Positions 28,236 to 38,371 of a DNA stretch of 64,000 bases are shown here, piece after piece. Origin of the DNA: Actinokineospora baliensis (GTDB lineage Bacteria > Actinomycetota > Actinomycetes > Mycobacteriales > Pseudonocardiaceae); NCBI RefSeq assembly GCF_016907695.1, contig NZ_JAFBCK010000001.1:5940001-6004000 (forward strand), given 5' to 3'. The position numbers were made by a program, and so were the translations under genes. Below the pieces are notes generated by a model. The model had not been told where the DNA came from. It did no database searches and saw nothing but the letters and a program-made list of their open reading frames with translations. The stretch's first letter is position 1. The number at the start of each line of letters is the position of its first letter.

Positions 28236-30056
28236 CTAGAGGTACTGACCGGTGTTGGTGGCGGTGTCTATCGCCCGACCGGACTCCTGGTTCTTGCCGG
28301 TGACCAGTGTCCTTATGTAGACGATGCGCTCACCCTTCTTGCCGGAGATGCGCGCCCAGTCGTCCGGGTTGGTCGTGTTGGGCAGGTCCTCGTTCTCGGC
28401 GAACTCGTCCACAATGGCGTCCAGCAGGTGCTGCACCCGCAGACCGGGCTGGCGGGTCTCCAGCACGGACTTGATGGCCGCCTTCTTCGCCCGGTCCACG
28501 ATGTTCTGGATCATCGCGCCGGAGTTGAAGTCGCGGAAGTACAGGACCTCCTTGTCCCCGTTGGCGTAGGTCACCTCCAGGAACCGGTTGTCCTCGGTCT
28601 CCTCGTACATCCGCTCGACGGTGTGCTGGATCATCGCGTCGATGCACACCCGCTTGTCGCCGCCGAACTCGGCGAGGTCGTCGGCGTGGATGGGCAGGTT
28701 GGTGGTGAGGTACTTGGAGAAGATGTCGCGGGCCGCCTCGGCGTCCGGCCGCTCGATCTTGATCTTCACGTCCAGCCTGCCCGGTCGCAGGATGGCCGGG
28801 TCGATCATGTCCTCGCGGTTGGAGGCGCCGATGACGATGACGTTCTCCAGGCCCTCGACGCCGTCGATCTCGCTGAGCAGCTGCGGGACGATGGTGGTCT
28901 CCACATCGGAGGACACACCGGACCCGCGGGTGCGGAAGATCGAGTCCATCTCGTCGAAGAACACGATCACCGGGGTGCCCTCGGACGCCTTCTCCCGCGC
29001 CCGCTGGAAGATCAGCCGGATGTGCCGCTCGGTCTCGCCGACGAACTTGTTGAGCAGCTCGGGGCCCTTGATGTTGAGGAAGTACGACTTGGCGTCCTTG
29101 GGCGCCTGGTCGCCGCGCGCCGCGGCCACCTTCTTGGCCAGGGAGTTGGCCACCGCCTTGGCGATCAGCGTCTTGCCGCAGCCGGGCGGGCCGTAGAGGA
29201 GAACGCCCTTGGGCGGGCGCAGCTCGTACTCGGCGAACAGGTCCTTGTGCAGGAACGGCAGCTCCACGGCGTCGCGGATCTGCTCGATCTGGCGGAACAG
29301 GCCACCGATGTCGGCGTAGTCGACATCGGGCACCTCCTCCAGCACCAGGTCCTCGACCTCGGCCTTGGGCACCCGCTCGTAGGCGTAGCCGGACTTGGCG
29401 TCCACCAGCAGAGAGTCACCCGGCTTGAGCGGCGCCTCGGTCAGCGGGTCGGCCAACCACACCACCCGCTCCTCGTCGGCGTGCCCGATTACCAGCGCGC
29501 GGGTGGCGACCTCCTCACCGTCGACGGCGAGCAGTTCGCGCAACGTGGACACCTCGCCGATGCGCTCGAAACCACCGCCCTCCACCACGGTGAGCGCCTC
29601 GTTGAGCCGCACCGACTGGCCCCTGCGCAGCTCGGAGCCGTCCACAGCGGGCGACACCGAGACCCGCATCCTGCGGCCCGCGGTGAACACGTCCACAGTG
29701 CCGTCGTCGTGACCTTGCAGGAACACCCCGTAGCCGCTGGGCGGCTGGGCGAGGCGGTCGACCTCTTCGCGCAGCGCGAGCAGCTGGCTCCTGGCCTCCC
29801 GCAACGTGTCGACCAGCTTGGTGTTCCGCTCGGTGAGCTGGTTCACCCGCTCGGTCGCCTCCGCGAGCCGCTGCTCGAGCAGCCGCGAATGCCGTGGCGA
29901 TTCCGTCAGTTTCCGGCGAAGCAGAGCGACTTCCTCTTCGAGGAAGCGGATCTGCGCGGCCTCGGACACCTCGGGGCGCTCGCGCCCTGGGTCCACCGCG
30001 CCTCCGTGCTCACCGTCGGCGTTGTCTGGCCGACTGCCGGGACGATCGTGCTGCAT
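28236..30056 (-). CDS. mpa: Proteasome-associated AAA ATPase Mpa/ARC
   Basis: 606 residues from the ATG at 30056, which has GGAGGAGGT six bases upstream. An N-terminal coiled coil (about 33-102, heptad-rich, [15 protein letters not shown]) is where Pup binds. Tandem OB-like domains (about 105-235) follow. The AAA module has Walker A GPPGCGKT at 289-296, Walker [13 protein letters not shown] and the arginine-finger region. The C-terminus ends in Gln-Tyr-Leu, the motif that docks into PrcA pockets. It unfolds pupylated proteins and threads them into the proteasome. Separated from dop by the lipoprotein and NUDIX genes. Confidence 0.97.
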   Translation of the reverse strand: MQHDRPGSRPDNADGEHGGAVDPGRERPEVSEAAQIRFLEEEVALLRRKLTESPRHSRLLEQRLAEATERVNQLTERNTKLVDTLREARSQLLALREEVDRLAQPPSGYGVFLQGHDDGTVDVFTAGRRMRVSVSPAVDGSELRRGQSVRLNEALTVVEGGGFERIGEVSTLRELLAVDGEEVATRALVIGHADEERVVWLADPLTEAPLKPGDSLLVDAKSGYAYERVPKAEVEDLVLEEVPDVDYADIGGLFRQIEQIRDAVELPFLHKDLFAEYELRPPKGVLLYGPPGCGKTLIAKAVANSLAKKVAAARGDQAPKDAKSYFLNIKGPELLNKFVGETERHIRLIFQRAREKASEGTPVIVFFDEMDSIFRTRGSGVSSDVETTIVPQLLSEIDGVEGLENVIVIGASNREDMIDPAILRPGRLDVKIKIERPDAEAARDIFSKYLTTNLPIHADDLAEFGGDKRVCIDAMIQHTVERMYEETEDNRFLEVTYANGDKEVLYFRDFNSGAMIQNIVDRAKKAAIKSVLETRQPGLRVQHLLDAIVDEFAENEDLPNTTNPDDWARISGKKGERIVYIRTLVTGKNQESGRAIDTATNTGQYL

Positions 30057-30428
30057 GTCGGCACCTCCTCCCGAACTCGTACCCCTACGGTACCGGCGAT
30101 CACCGACAAGGACAGAGCATCGACATGTCGGAACTTGCGTGTCACCCGCGGGCGGCACCCGCTTGGCCGCACCGGGTCCGCCATCCCGGTACTCGCGGGA
30201 ACCGGCCAGGCGTTACCGTGCGTCCGTGCACTAGGCCGACCGCGTGTGTAGTCCGGAGTGTCGCGGCAGCACAGGTTGTGTTACCGAGCCCGCACCGCTG
30301 CCTGGTCGGCGCGGGGTGCCGTGACACGATCTACCGCCACCGCGCGATCACCCCGCCAGAGGACGCGCGCTCACCGCAGCACCAGCAGCCAGGCCACCAG
30401 CGACAGCCAGCACGAGAGCCCGGGGACG
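30057..30428. other. Intergenic region between mpa and a divergent membrane-protein gene
   Basis: 372 bp with no supported gene. It must contain the mpa promoter and the promoter of the plus-strand P/Q-rich membrane protein. The last bases before the plus-strand ATG (CCAGCACGAGAGCCCGGGGA) resemble the leader before the third paralogue at 32207 (CCAGCACGAGCCGGGGA). That points to a shared translation-initiation leader. No other motif could be supported. Confidence 0.5.
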
Positions 30429-31238
30429 ATGACACAACCGCCGCACGACCCGTACGCAGGACAGCCGCAGCCGGGCGGGCAGCAGCCTGACCAGGGCGGA
30501 TACCCGCAGGCGTTCCCCCAGCAGACCCAGTTCCTGCCCTCGGGCAGCTTCCCCACCCAGGACCCGTCGGCCCAGCAGTACCCGCCGCAGCAGCAGCCCC
30601 AGCAGCCGGTCCAGCCGGAGTACGGGCAGTACCCGGGCGCGCAACCGGGTGCTCACCCGGCGCAACCGGTGCCCCCGCAGCCGGGCTTCCCACAATCCGG
30701 GCACTACCCGCCGGGCCAGTACCCGGGCGGCGAGCAGTTCGCCCCCGGCGGCTACGCGCCGCAACCGGGCCAGTTCCCCCAGGCGGGTGGGTATCCGGGT
30801 GTTCCCGGCCAGCAGCCGACCGGGTATCCGCACGGCAACCCGTACGGCCCGCCGCGGCGCAACAACCTGCCGTTGCTGCTCGCGGGCGGCGGCCTGCTGG
30901 TGATCGGGATCGTGGTCACGCTGATCCTGGTGCTCAGCGGCGGCGGCACCGGGTCGCCGCGCGGGGCGGCCGAGGAGTTCATCGACGCGGTGGTCGGCCG
31001 CGACGCCGCGGCGTTCAACAAGGTGATGTGCGACGAGGACGACCACACCACCCAGGAGAAGATCGACAAGGACAAGGACTTCACGGTGACCGACACCGAG
31101 ATCACCAACGTCACCGAGAACGGCGACATGGCGCTGGTCGAGTTCACCGCGACGGTCAGCGGTCGCAAGACCACCGTGCAACTGCGGCTGAGCAAGAAGG
31201 CCGACCAGTGGTGCGTGCAGCGGATCAGCGGGGCCTGA
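30429..31238 (+). CDS. P/Q/Y-rich single-pass membrane protein, paralogue 1
   Basis: 269 residues from the ATG at 30429. Residues 1-140 are a low-complexity Pro/Gln/Gly/Tyr tail. A transmembrane helix follows ([20 protein letters not shown]), then an extracytoplasmic NTF2/DUF4878-like domain ([20 protein letters not shown]). Two Cys are present (KVMCDED, QWCVQR), likely a disulfide. A longer in-frame start is rejected because it lacks the repeat signature and SD. First of three tandem paralogues. Function unknown; the layout suggests a cell-envelope protein with a disordered cytoplasmic tail. Confidence 0.85.
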   Translation: MTQPPHDPYAGQPQPGGQQPDQGGYPQAFPQQTQFLPSGSFPTQDPSAQQYPPQQQPQQPVQPEYGQYPGAQPGAHPAQPVPPQPGFPQSGHYPPGQYPGGEQFAPGGYAPQPGQFPQAGGYPGVPGQQPTGYPHGNPYGPPRRNNLPLLLAGGGLLVIGIVVTLILVLSGGGTGSPRGAAEEFIDAVVGRDAAAFNKVMCDEDDHTTQEKIDKDKDFTVTDTEITNVTENGDMALVEFTATVSGRKTTVQLRLSKKADQWCVQRISGA

Positions 31239-31449
31239 GCCGGGTCGTGCCCGTTTCGTCACCCGATCGAGGCCGGTCGGCGAGGTGGGCCGGGCGTGTC
31301 GGACCCCGGGCGGCCAATACCATGTGTCCCCGGCGACGGGATACGGTCGGCGGTGGAACGCGGCGGTGGCCCCAGCCGTCTACCCCGCATGAGCCGCCCG
31401 GCGCGGCAGCGAGCAGCACCCCGCAGTCCACACGGCAGTCAGGACGACG

Positions 31450-32142
31450 ATGACCTACCCACCGCAGCAGCCAGGGCCCTACGGCCAGCAGCCGCAGCAG
31501 CCCGGCGGCTACGGGAACCAGCCGCAGCAACCGGGGCCGTACGGGCCGCCGACCAGCCAGTTCCCCCAGCAGGGGCCCTACCAGGGGCTGGGGAACTTCC
31601 CGGGTGGGCAGCCGCCCAAGCAGAGCAACACCGGCAAGGTCGTGGCGATCGTGATCATCGCCGTGCTGGTGCTCGGCGGTGCGGGTGTCGGGGTGTACTT
31701 CCTGACCAAGAACAGCAAGAACGAGTCGGGCGGCGGGGGCGGCACGACCACCAGCAGCGCGCCGAAGACGACGGGCAAGAAGTCCGGCACCGACGAGCCG
31801 ACCACGACCACCAAGGCCGCGCCGGACACCTCCGGCCCGCAGGAGGTCGTGGACGCCTACGTGGAGGCCTACGAGGGCAAGAGCTTCACCTCGGTCACCT
31901 CGAACGCCTGCGAGGCGTACAAGAACAAGTACGGGACCGACACCTCGACCCTGGAGAAGGAGCTGGCGGACTTCGACATCACCGCCACCGCCAAGGGCGA
32001 GCCGACGGTCTCCGGCAACTCGGCGACCGCGCTGATCGACCTGACCCTGGCCAAGGGCGGGACGAGCAAGGACGCCAGCATCAAGATCAAGATCGTCAAG
32101 GAGAGCGGCGAGTGGCGGTTCTGCGGCGAGGAGGAGGCCTGA
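31450..32142 (+). CDS. P/Q/Y-rich single-pass membrane protein, paralogue 2
   Basis: 230 residues. N-terminus MTYPPQQPGPYGQQPQQPGG, nearly identical to paralogue 3, then a transmembrane helix (VVAIVIIAVLVLGGAGVGVY) and a Gly/Ser/Thr linker. The extracytoplasmic domain starts at QEVVDAYVEAYEGKSFTSV and has Cys in SNACEAY and WRFCGEE. The domain resembles DUF4878/NTF2-like folds. It is 64 bp upstream of paralogue 3 and probably co-transcribed. Confidence 0.87.
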   Translation: MTYPPQQPGPYGQQPQQPGGYGNQPQQPGPYGPPTSQFPQQGPYQGLGNFPGGQPPKQSNTGKVVAIVIIAVLVLGGAGVGVYFLTKNSKNESGGGGGTTTSSAPKTTGKKSGTDEPTTTTKAAPDTSGPQEVVDAYVEAYEGKSFTSVTSNACEAYKNKYGTDTSTLEKELADFDITATAKGEPTVSGNSATALIDLTLAKGGTSKDASIKIKIVKESGEWRFCGEEEA

Positions 32143-32206
32143 GCACCACCGCACCGACCGAGACCGCAGCCACCGATACCGCACCAGCACGAGCCGGGGA
32201 CCACAC

Positions 32207-32962
32207 ATGACCTACCCACCGCAGCAGCCGGGACCCTACGGGCAGCAGCCCGATCCGTACGGCCAGCAGCAGCCGCAGCAGCCCTACCAGCAGCCCGACC
32301 CCTACGCCCAGCAGCAGCCGCAGCAGGACCCGTACGGCCAGCAGCAGTACTACGGGCAGCAGCAGCAGTTCGGCCAGGACCCGTACGGCCAGCAGCAGCA
32401 GCCCTACGGCTACGGCCAGCCCATGGGCGGCCCGCCGAAGAAGAACAACACCGGCATGATCATCGCCATCGTGGTGATCGCCGTCCTCCTCGTCGGCGGC
32501 GGCATCGGCGCGTACTTCCTGCTCAAGGACGACAGCCCGTCGAGCGCCACCCCCGGTGGCACCTCGCAGTCCACCACCAAGAAGGCCCCGACGACCACCG
32601 AGGAGCCGGAGGAGACGACCACCACCAAGAAGTCGACTCCGACCAAGACCACCGAGTCCACCGGCGGCGGCGAAACCGGCGGCGGCGGCGAAGACCTCAA
32701 GGCGGCAGGCGCCAAGTACGCCGACGCCGTGAACGCCAAGGACGAGGCCACCGCGAAGTCGCTCACCTGCAACGGCGAGGCGGGCATCATGTACACCAGC
32801 GTCGCCCCCAACGGCGGCAAGGTGACGGTGGTGGGTGAGCCGGAGACCTACGGCGACAGCAACGGGAAGGTCGACACCCAGGTGACGGTGGCGGGTTCGG
32901 CGCCGATCGACTTCCCGATCGTGTTCGAGAAGAAGTCCAAGGGTTGGTGCGTGTCGCTGTAA
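32207..32962 (+). CDS. P/Q/Y-rich single-pass membrane protein, paralogue 3
   Basis: 251 residues. The first ~75 residues are dense QQQ/PYGQQ repeats. A transmembrane helix follows (MIIAIVVIAVLLVGGGIGAY), then a Ser/Thr/Glu linker. The C-terminal ~90-residue domain has AAGAKYADAVNAKDEATAKS and a Cys pair (SLTCNGE, GWCVSL). Same plan as the two genes upstream and as the protein at 9805-10440. The gene ends just before a strong terminator, marking the end of the three-gene cluster. Confidence 0.87.
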   Translation: MTYPPQQPGPYGQQPDPYGQQQPQQPYQQPDPYAQQQPQQDPYGQQQYYGQQQQFGQDPYGQQQQPYGYGQPMGGPPKKNNTGMIIAIVVIAVLLVGGGIGAYFLLKDDSPSSATPGGTSQSTTKKAPTTTEEPEETTTTKKSTPTKTTESTGGGETGGGGEDLKAAGAKYADAVNAKDEATAKSLTCNGEAGIMYTSVAPNGGKVTVVGEPETYGDSNGKVDTQVTVAGSAPIDFPIVFEKKSKGWCVSL

Positions 32963-32975
32963 TCGCAGATTTGTG

Positions 32976-33007
32976 AAGGGCCGGTGGCGGGGACGCTACC
33001 GGCCCTT
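32976..33007 (+). terminator. Terminator of the three-paralogue cluster
   Basis: Arms AAGGGCCGGTGGC and GCTACCGGCCCTT pair over 13 bases with one G-T wobble and a GGGGAC loop. They are followed by TTTGCGTTTT. It lies 13 bases past the stop of paralogue 3. Confidence 0.85.
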
Positions 33008-33095
33008 TGCGTTTTCGGCTCGCCTTTCGGCATTGCATCGGATCGTCGGCTCGTCGCTTCGCGACCTTGCGCTGGATCCGCGATTTGAGTGCAGG

Positions 33096-33238
33096 CTCGA
33101 TGCGGTGGACCTGTTTTGTGCGGGGCCCCTACGACAGCCGTGGCAGGACCGCAAAGCAGGGGCCGAAAAGCATGGCCCTGCAGCGAGGCGACGCTACGAC
33201 TGCCGCCACCCCACACAAAACAGGTCCACCCCATCGAG
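33096..33238. repeat. 143-bp palindromic element, copy A
   Basis: Bounded by CTCGATG (33096-33102) and CATCGAG (33232-33238). The inner arms GGTGGACCTGTTTTGTG (33104-33120) and its exact complement (33214-33230) pair perfectly. The interior contains CGTGGCAGGACCGCAAAG and GGGGCCGAAAAGCATGGCCC, itself able to fold. Copy C at 36830 has the same length and nearly the same sequence; copy B at 36578 is inverted. Sequence flanking both sides (GATCCGCGATTT before, TCCGAGTGTCCAGTGG after) is also shared with copy C. Confidence 0.88.
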
Positions 33239-33440
33239 CAGATGGCACCAGCGACTCCGAGTGTCCAGTGGTTGCTTCTGGCGTCGGGGTAGGGCGGCTG
33301 GGATGGCACCGCCTGCTCCGAGTGTCCAGTGGCTGGGCTGGCGGGGCTGGCTCGGTGGGCTGGGTTGGGTGGTCGGAGTCGGGCGGCTGGGATGGCACCG
33401 CCTGTTCGAGCGTCCAGCGGCTGGCAATGCTGTCGGAGGC
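33239..33440. repeat. Satellite-like repeats beside palindrome A
   Basis: Repeats of the palindrome's right flank. GGCACC, then TCCGAGTGTCCAGTGG, recurs at about 33245-33272 and 33305-33332. A third copy (33386-33420) is altered to TTCGAGCGTCCAGCGG. The copies alternate with GGCTGGCGGGGCTGGCTCGG-type runs. No gene is supported here. Confidence 0.75.
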
Positions 33441-33459
33441 AGGGCGAGGGCGGGAGCCG

Positions 33460-34359
<900 letters not shown>

Positions 34360-35490
34360 TCAGGCGGGTCCGTGCTCGCGCAGCGCGGCGTGCAGGTCCT
34401 CGCGGCGCAGCACCCCGCACGGCCGCCCCTCGTCGTCGACGACCACGAACTGCCAGGCCGGGGTCTCCAGCACCCGCTCGGCGATCTCCTCGCCCGGTTC
34501 GGACGCCAGCAGCACCGACTCCGGTCGGATCGGCTCGGCGGCGTGCTCGGCGGGCGAGAACGGCGCGGTGGCGGCCAACTCGCGGGCGGCGACCTCGTCG
34601 AGCAACCCCGCGGCGACCCCGTCCGCGCGCACCAGCACCACACCCCGCCCGGCCGCGGCGGCCAGCGCGTCGGCGACCGGGCTCTCGGCGGGCAGTTGCA
34701 GCACCGGTCGCACGACGTCGGCCAGGGCGAGGCCTTCCGGCCAGCCGCGGCGCTGTTCGGCGGCCAGTTCCCCGCTCGCGCCCGCGACGACGAACCAGGC
34801 CGTGAGCACGCAGACCCCCAACCGCAGCCACCGGTCCGGGCTCTGTTCGGCCATCCCCCACAGCGCCCACGCGACCAGCAGCCCGGCGACCGCCCACCCG
34901 CCGACGACCGCGGCCCGGGTGCCCGTGCCGCGTCGACCGGTCAGTGCCCACACCCCGGCACGCAGCATCCGACCACCGTCGAGCGGAAGCCCGGGCAGCA
35001 GGTTGAACACGGCGACGGCGGTGTTGGCGAAGGCGCACTCGAGGACCAGCAGCCACACCGGCCCGCCCGCGGGGATGGCCAGCAGCGCGAGTCCGCAGCC
35101 ACCGGCGAGCGCGATGGACACCGCCGGTCCGGCAGCAGCGACGACGCCCTCGTGACCGGGTCTGCGCGGGGTGCGAGCGATCTCGGAGAGGCCGCCGAGG
35201 AGGAACAGGCGGAGCCTGCGCACCGGGAGACCCAACCGCAGGGCGACGACGCAGTGGCCGAGTTCGTGGGCGAGGACCGAGACGCCCAGCAGGACGGCGA
35301 ACGCAGCGGCCAGCAGGACCGAGGTGACCGTGTCCGCGCCGGGCATCAGCGAGCCGACCAGCGGCGCGTAGAAGACGACGACGGCGAGGGCACCGAGCCA
35401 CCAGGACGGCGCGAGCACGACGGGCACGCCGCTGTAGCGGAACAGCAGCAGTCCGCCACCCGGGGCGGGGAGGTGTGTGGTGCCCGACAC
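34360..35490 (-). CDS. M50 site-2-type membrane protease with CBS region
   Basis: 376 residues from the GTG at 35490. Multiple transmembrane helices. The zinc motif HELGH is at about 75-79 in a helix (LGVSVLAHELGHCVVAL). The second conserved motif NLLPGLPLDGGRML, around 160-175, contributes the third ligand Asp. The C-terminal ~120 residues look like a degenerate CBS pair (VVLVRADGVAAGLL, FVVVDDEGRPCGVLRREDL). The family cleaves substrates within the membrane, often anti-sigma factors. No anti-sigma gene is adjacent. It shares a transcript with trmI. Confidence 0.9.
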   Translation of the reverse strand: MSGTTHLPAPGGGLLLFRYSGVPVVLAPSWWLGALAVVVFYAPLVGSLMPGADTVTSVLLAAAFAVLLGVSVLAHELGHCVVALRLGLPVRRLRLFLLGGLSEIARTPRRPGHEGVVAAAGPAVSIALAGGCGLALLAIPAGGPVWLLVLECAFANTAVAVFNLLPGLPLDGGRMLRAGVWALTGRRGTGTRAAVVGGWAVAGLLVAWALWGMAEQSPDRWLRLGVCVLTAWFVVAGASGELAAEQRRGWPEGLALADVVRPVLQLPAESPVADALAAAAGRGVVLVRADGVAAGLLDEVAARELAATAPFSPAEHAAEPIRPESVLLASEPGEEIAERVLETPAWQFVVVDDEGRPCGVLRREDLHAALREHGPA

Positions 35491-35600
35491 CCCGCACAGC
35501 GTAACCGGCCTGGTGTGGGACGCGGGTGATCCGCGGTGGTGGCCGGACACGGGCGGTGCGGTGCCGGGGGCTGTCGGTGGTCGACACTAGGGTTTGCGCC

Positions 35601-36485
35601 ATGGCGACCGACACCGAACCCATCCCGGTACCGGCGGCGGGCCGCACGTCCCGGCGACGGCCAGCGCTGTCGCCGTCGCGGGCAGGTGACTTCAAACAGT
35701 GCCCGCTGCTGTACCGCTTCCGCGCCGTCGACCGGCTCCCGGAGACCCCGACCAAGGCCCAGGTCCGCGGCACCGTCGTGCACGCCGTGCTGGAGCGCCT
35801 CTACGGCCTGCCCGCCGCCGAGCGGCTGCCCGACGCCGCGCACGGCCTGCTGGAACCGACCTGGACGGACCTGCTGGCCGCCGAACCCGGCCTCGCCGCG
35901 ATCTTCGAGGAGGGCGAGGACCCGGCCGACTGGCTGGCCACGGCCAACGGCCTGATCGACGGCTACTTCGCCCTCGAAGACCCCCGCCGCCTCCAGCCCG
36001 ACGCCTGCGAACTCCTCGTCGAAACCGAACTCCCCTCCGGCGTCCTACTCCGCGGCTACATCGACCGCCTCGACGTCGCCCCCACCGGCGAAATCAGGGT
36101 GGTCGACTACAAGACCGGCACCGCCCCCCGCGAGATCGGCGAGGCCAAAGCCCTCTTCCAGATGAAGTTCTACGCCCTCGCCATCTGGCGCCTACGCGGC
36201 GAAGTCCCCCGCCAACTCCGCCTCATGTACCTGTCGGACCGCCAATCCCTTGCCTACACGCCGGACGAGGCGGAACTGGCCCGATTCGAACGCACCCTGG
36301 ACGCCATCTGGACGGCGATCCTGCGCGCGGGCAAGACCGGGGACTTTCGTCCGAACAAGTCGAAGCTATGCGGCTGGTGTTCGCACCAGGCGCTTTGTCC
36401 TGAATTCGGGGGCACGCCGCCGCCCTATCCGGGCTGGCCGGAGCCGGACCCCGGTGAGGAATCCGCCCTGGACAGGGCAGATTAG
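35601..36485 (+). CDS. RecB/Cas4-type nuclease with Cys cluster
   Basis: 294 residues from the ATG at 35601. PD-(D/E)XK nuclease of the PDDEXK_1 (RecB/AddB/Cas4) group. LSPSRAGDFKQCPLLYRFR holds the first Cys, RGTVVHAVLERLYG the conserved His, LRGYIDRLDVAPTG the Asp, and IRVVDYKTGTAP the Asp-x-Lys. A C-terminal cluster CGWCSHQALCPEF completes a four-Cys iron-sulfur site. Expected to be a DNA exonuclease or endonuclease in repair. The homologue Rv2119 lies beside Rv2118c (trmI) in Mtb. Divergent from the M50 gene. Confidence 0.92.
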   Translation: MATDTEPIPVPAAGRTSRRRPALSPSRAGDFKQCPLLYRFRAVDRLPETPTKAQVRGTVVHAVLERLYGLPAAERLPDAAHGLLEPTWTDLLAAEPGLAAIFEEGEDPADWLATANGLIDGYFALEDPRRLQPDACELLVETELPSGVLLRGYIDRLDVAPTGEIRVVDYKTGTAPREIGEAKALFQMKFYALAIWRLRGEVPRQLRLMYLSDRQSLAYTPDEAELARFERTLDAIWTAILRAGKTGDFRPNKSKLCGWCSHQALCPEFGGTPPPYPGWPEPDPGEESALDRAD

Positions 36486-36577
36486 GAAGACGGACGAGCC
36501 AGCCCACCCAAAGCTGGCCACCCGAGACAGCCCCGCCAGCCCAGCCACTGGACACTCGGAAGCCGAGGTGCCAGATG

Positions 36578-36719
36578 CTCGATGGGGCGGACCTGTTGTG
36601 CGTGGGGTGGCGGTGTCCGTAGCGTTGTGCGCTGCAGGGCCATGCTTTTCGGCCCCAGCTTTGCGGTCCTGCCACGGGCAGCGCAGGGGCCCCGCGCACA
36701 ACAGGTTCGCCCCATCGAG
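36578..36719. repeat. Palindromic element, copy B (inverted)
   Basis: Bounded by CTCGATG (36578-36584) and CATCGAG (36713-36719), 142 bp, in opposite orientation to copies A and C. Its interior reads as the complement of theirs (GCAGGGCCATGCTTTTCGG). The arms are GGACCTGTTGTGCG and CGCACAACAGGTTC. They differ from A and C (GGACCTGTTTTGTG), but both arms changed together, so pairing is kept with one mismatch. The shared flank GGACACTCGG lies on the left, as expected for inversion. Confidence 0.85.
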
Positions 36720-36829
36720 CCCACCGCACCACAACGGAATCGGGCCCGATGCCGCAGGCGAGGCGCACGACAAGACCAGCTCGTCGCCTGGCGGCGACAT
36801 TGCCCGCCGATCCGCGATTTAACTGCCAG

Positions 36830-36972
36830 CTCGATGTGGTGGACCTGTTTTGCGTGGGGCCCCTACGACAGCCGTGGCAGGACCGCAAAGCAGGGGCCGA
36901 AAAGCATGGCCCTGCAGCGAAGCGACGCTACGACTATCGTCCCCCCACACAAAACAGGTCCACCCCATCGAG
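36830..36972. repeat. 143-bp palindromic element, copy C
   Basis: Bounded by CTCGATG (36830-36836) and CATCGAG (36966-36972). The left arm GGTGGACCTGTTTTGCG faces the right arm CACAAAACAGGTCCACC. Interior and flanks are almost identical to copy A. Copies B and C are 110 bp apart and lie head to tail between the nuclease gene and hisE. Confidence 0.87.
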
Positions 36973-36974
36973 CA

Positions 36975-37275
36975 GATGGCACCAGCGACTCCGAGTGTCC
37001 AGTGGCTGGCAATGCTGTCGGAGTCGGGTGGTTGGGCTGGCGGGGCTGGCTCGGCGGGCTGGGCTGACACCAGCGGCTTCCGGGGAGCGGCGGTGGGGCT
37101 GACAGGGCCGACTCGGGGGCTGGGTTGGGTGGGCTGACTCGGCGGGTTGAGGTGGCACCAGCAGCTTCCGGGGAGCGGTGGCCGAGTTGGCGGGGTCGAC
37201 TCGGTGGGTTGGGCTGGCACCAGAGACTCCCGGGAGCCATGGCCGGGCTGGCGGGGTTGGCTCGGGGTCTGGGGC
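36975..37275. repeat. Degenerate GGCTGGCGGGG / CTTCCGGGGAGC repeats
   Basis: About 300 bp of imperfect repeats. The TCCGAGTGTCCAGTGGCTGG flank of palindrome C is followed by alternating GGGCTGGCGGGGCTGGCTCGG runs and CACCAGCGGCTTCCGGGGAGC units (near 37067, 37152 and, decayed, 37220). No coding gene is supported, and hisG, which follows hisE in mycobacteria, is absent here. Confidence 0.7.
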
Positions 37276-37279
37276 GGGC

Positions 37280-37543
37280 TTAGAGGTAGCGGTACACGTC
37301 TTCCAGCGACAGGCCGCGGCCCAGCATCAGGACCTGCACTCGGTAGAGCAGCTGTGAGATCTCTTCGGCCAGTTCCTCATCGCTCTGGTACTCGGCCGCG
37401 ATCCAGACTTCGCCTGCTTCTTCGATGACCTTCTTGCCCTGTGCGTGGACGCCGTCGTCGAGGGCTTTTACTGTGCCGGAGCCTTCTGGGCGGGTCTTGG
37501 CGCGGTCGCTGAGTTCGGCGAACAGCTGGTCGAAGGTCTTCAC
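37280..37543 (-). CDS. hisE: Phosphoribosyl-ATP pyrophosphatase HisE
   Basis: 87 residues from the GTG at 37543. MazG-like all-alpha fold with [14 protein letters not shown], then [20 protein letters not shown] carrying the metal-binding E-E-x-x-E motif, and [14 protein letters not shown]. It hydrolyses phosphoribosyl-ATP to phosphoribosyl-AMP, the second step of histidine synthesis. AGGA lies nine bases upstream of this GTG, while the ATG at 37561 has none. It overlaps the stop of the HAD gene by 4 bp. In mycobacteria hisG follows; here repeats follow instead. Confidence 0.94.
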   Translation of the reverse strand: MKTFDQLFAELSDRAKTRPEGSGTVKALDDGVHAQGKKVIEEAGEVWIAAEYQSDEELAEEISQLLYRVQVLMLGRGLSLEDVYRYL

Positions 37544-38247
37544 GCCGGACGATCCTGCCATCCGGTGGTGGTGACCGCGCGCAGCAGGTCCTCGTCGAGG
37601 CCGACCAGGGAGTCGCGGAAGACGCGGCGGGGGCCTGGGGGGACCGGGACCTCGCAGGGGATCACCAGGACGACGCAGCCTGCCGCGGCGGCTGAGGTGG
37701 TGCCGGTGGGTGAGTCCTCGATCGCCAGGCACCTGGTGACGTCGACGCCCAGGGTGGCGGCGGCGAGTTGGTAGGGGTCGGGGAGGGGTTTGTTGCGGCC
37801 CGCGACCTCGTCGCCGCAGAGGGTGGTGTCGAAGTGGTGGCGGCCGAGGGTGTCGAGGGCCACCTCGGTGAGGGCGCGTTCGGTGGAGGTGACCAGGGCG
37901 ACCGGCAGGCCGGTGGCCCGGACGGCGCGCAGGGCCTCGCGCGCGCCGGGGCGGAAGGTGAGGCGGGTGGCGAACAGCTCGCGCATCCTGGCCCCGATCC
38001 AGTCCATCGCCTCCCGGACGTCGGCCTCGGTGGGCACCCGGCCGACCCCGCCGAAGAGCAGGCCCATGCTGGTCGGGACGTTGCTGCCGACCATGGCCGC
38101 CCTGATCTCGGGGGTCAGCGGGGCGCCCAGCTTGAGCGAGTACTCGCTCAGCGGGATGTCCCACAGCTTCTCCGAGTCCAGCAGCGTGCCGTCCATGTCC
38201 CACAGCACCGCGGCCGGTAACCCCTCCACAGTGGACGGTCTCGTCAC
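37540..38247 (-). CDS. HAD-superfamily phosphatase
   Basis: 235 residues from the GTG at 38247, which has GGAGG eight bases upstream. HAD motif I is [15 protein letters not shown] (nucleophile and acid Asp). Motif II is [10 protein letters not shown], motif [22 protein letters not shown], and motif [21 protein letters not shown] helical cap lies between motifs I and II. Beta-phosphoglucomutase/phosphatase-like subclass; substrate unknown. Coupled to hisE (GTGA overlap), which may link it to histidine or nucleotide metabolism, by context only. Confidence 0.9.
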   Translation of the reverse strand: MTRPSTVEGLPAAVLWDMDGTLLDSEKLWDIPLSEYSLKLGAPLTPEIRAAMVGSNVPTSMGLLFGGVGRVPTEADVREAMDWIGARMRELFATRLTFRPGAREALRAVRATGLPVALVTSTERALTEVALDTLGRHHFDTTLCGDEVAGRNKPLPDPYQLAAATLGVDVTRCLAIEDSPTGTTSAAAAGCVVLVIPCEVPVPPGPRRVFRDSLVGLDEDLLRAVTTTGWQDRPA

Positions 38248-38371
38248 GGGGGCGTCCTCCACTCGCACGACGTCGCTGACCACCGGGCGCGCGCCCGGCC
38301 GGGCCGCGGCGTCGCGGCACGTCCCCAGCCTACGATCTCCCCCGCCGGGCGCGTAGCCGTAGGCTGACCCG

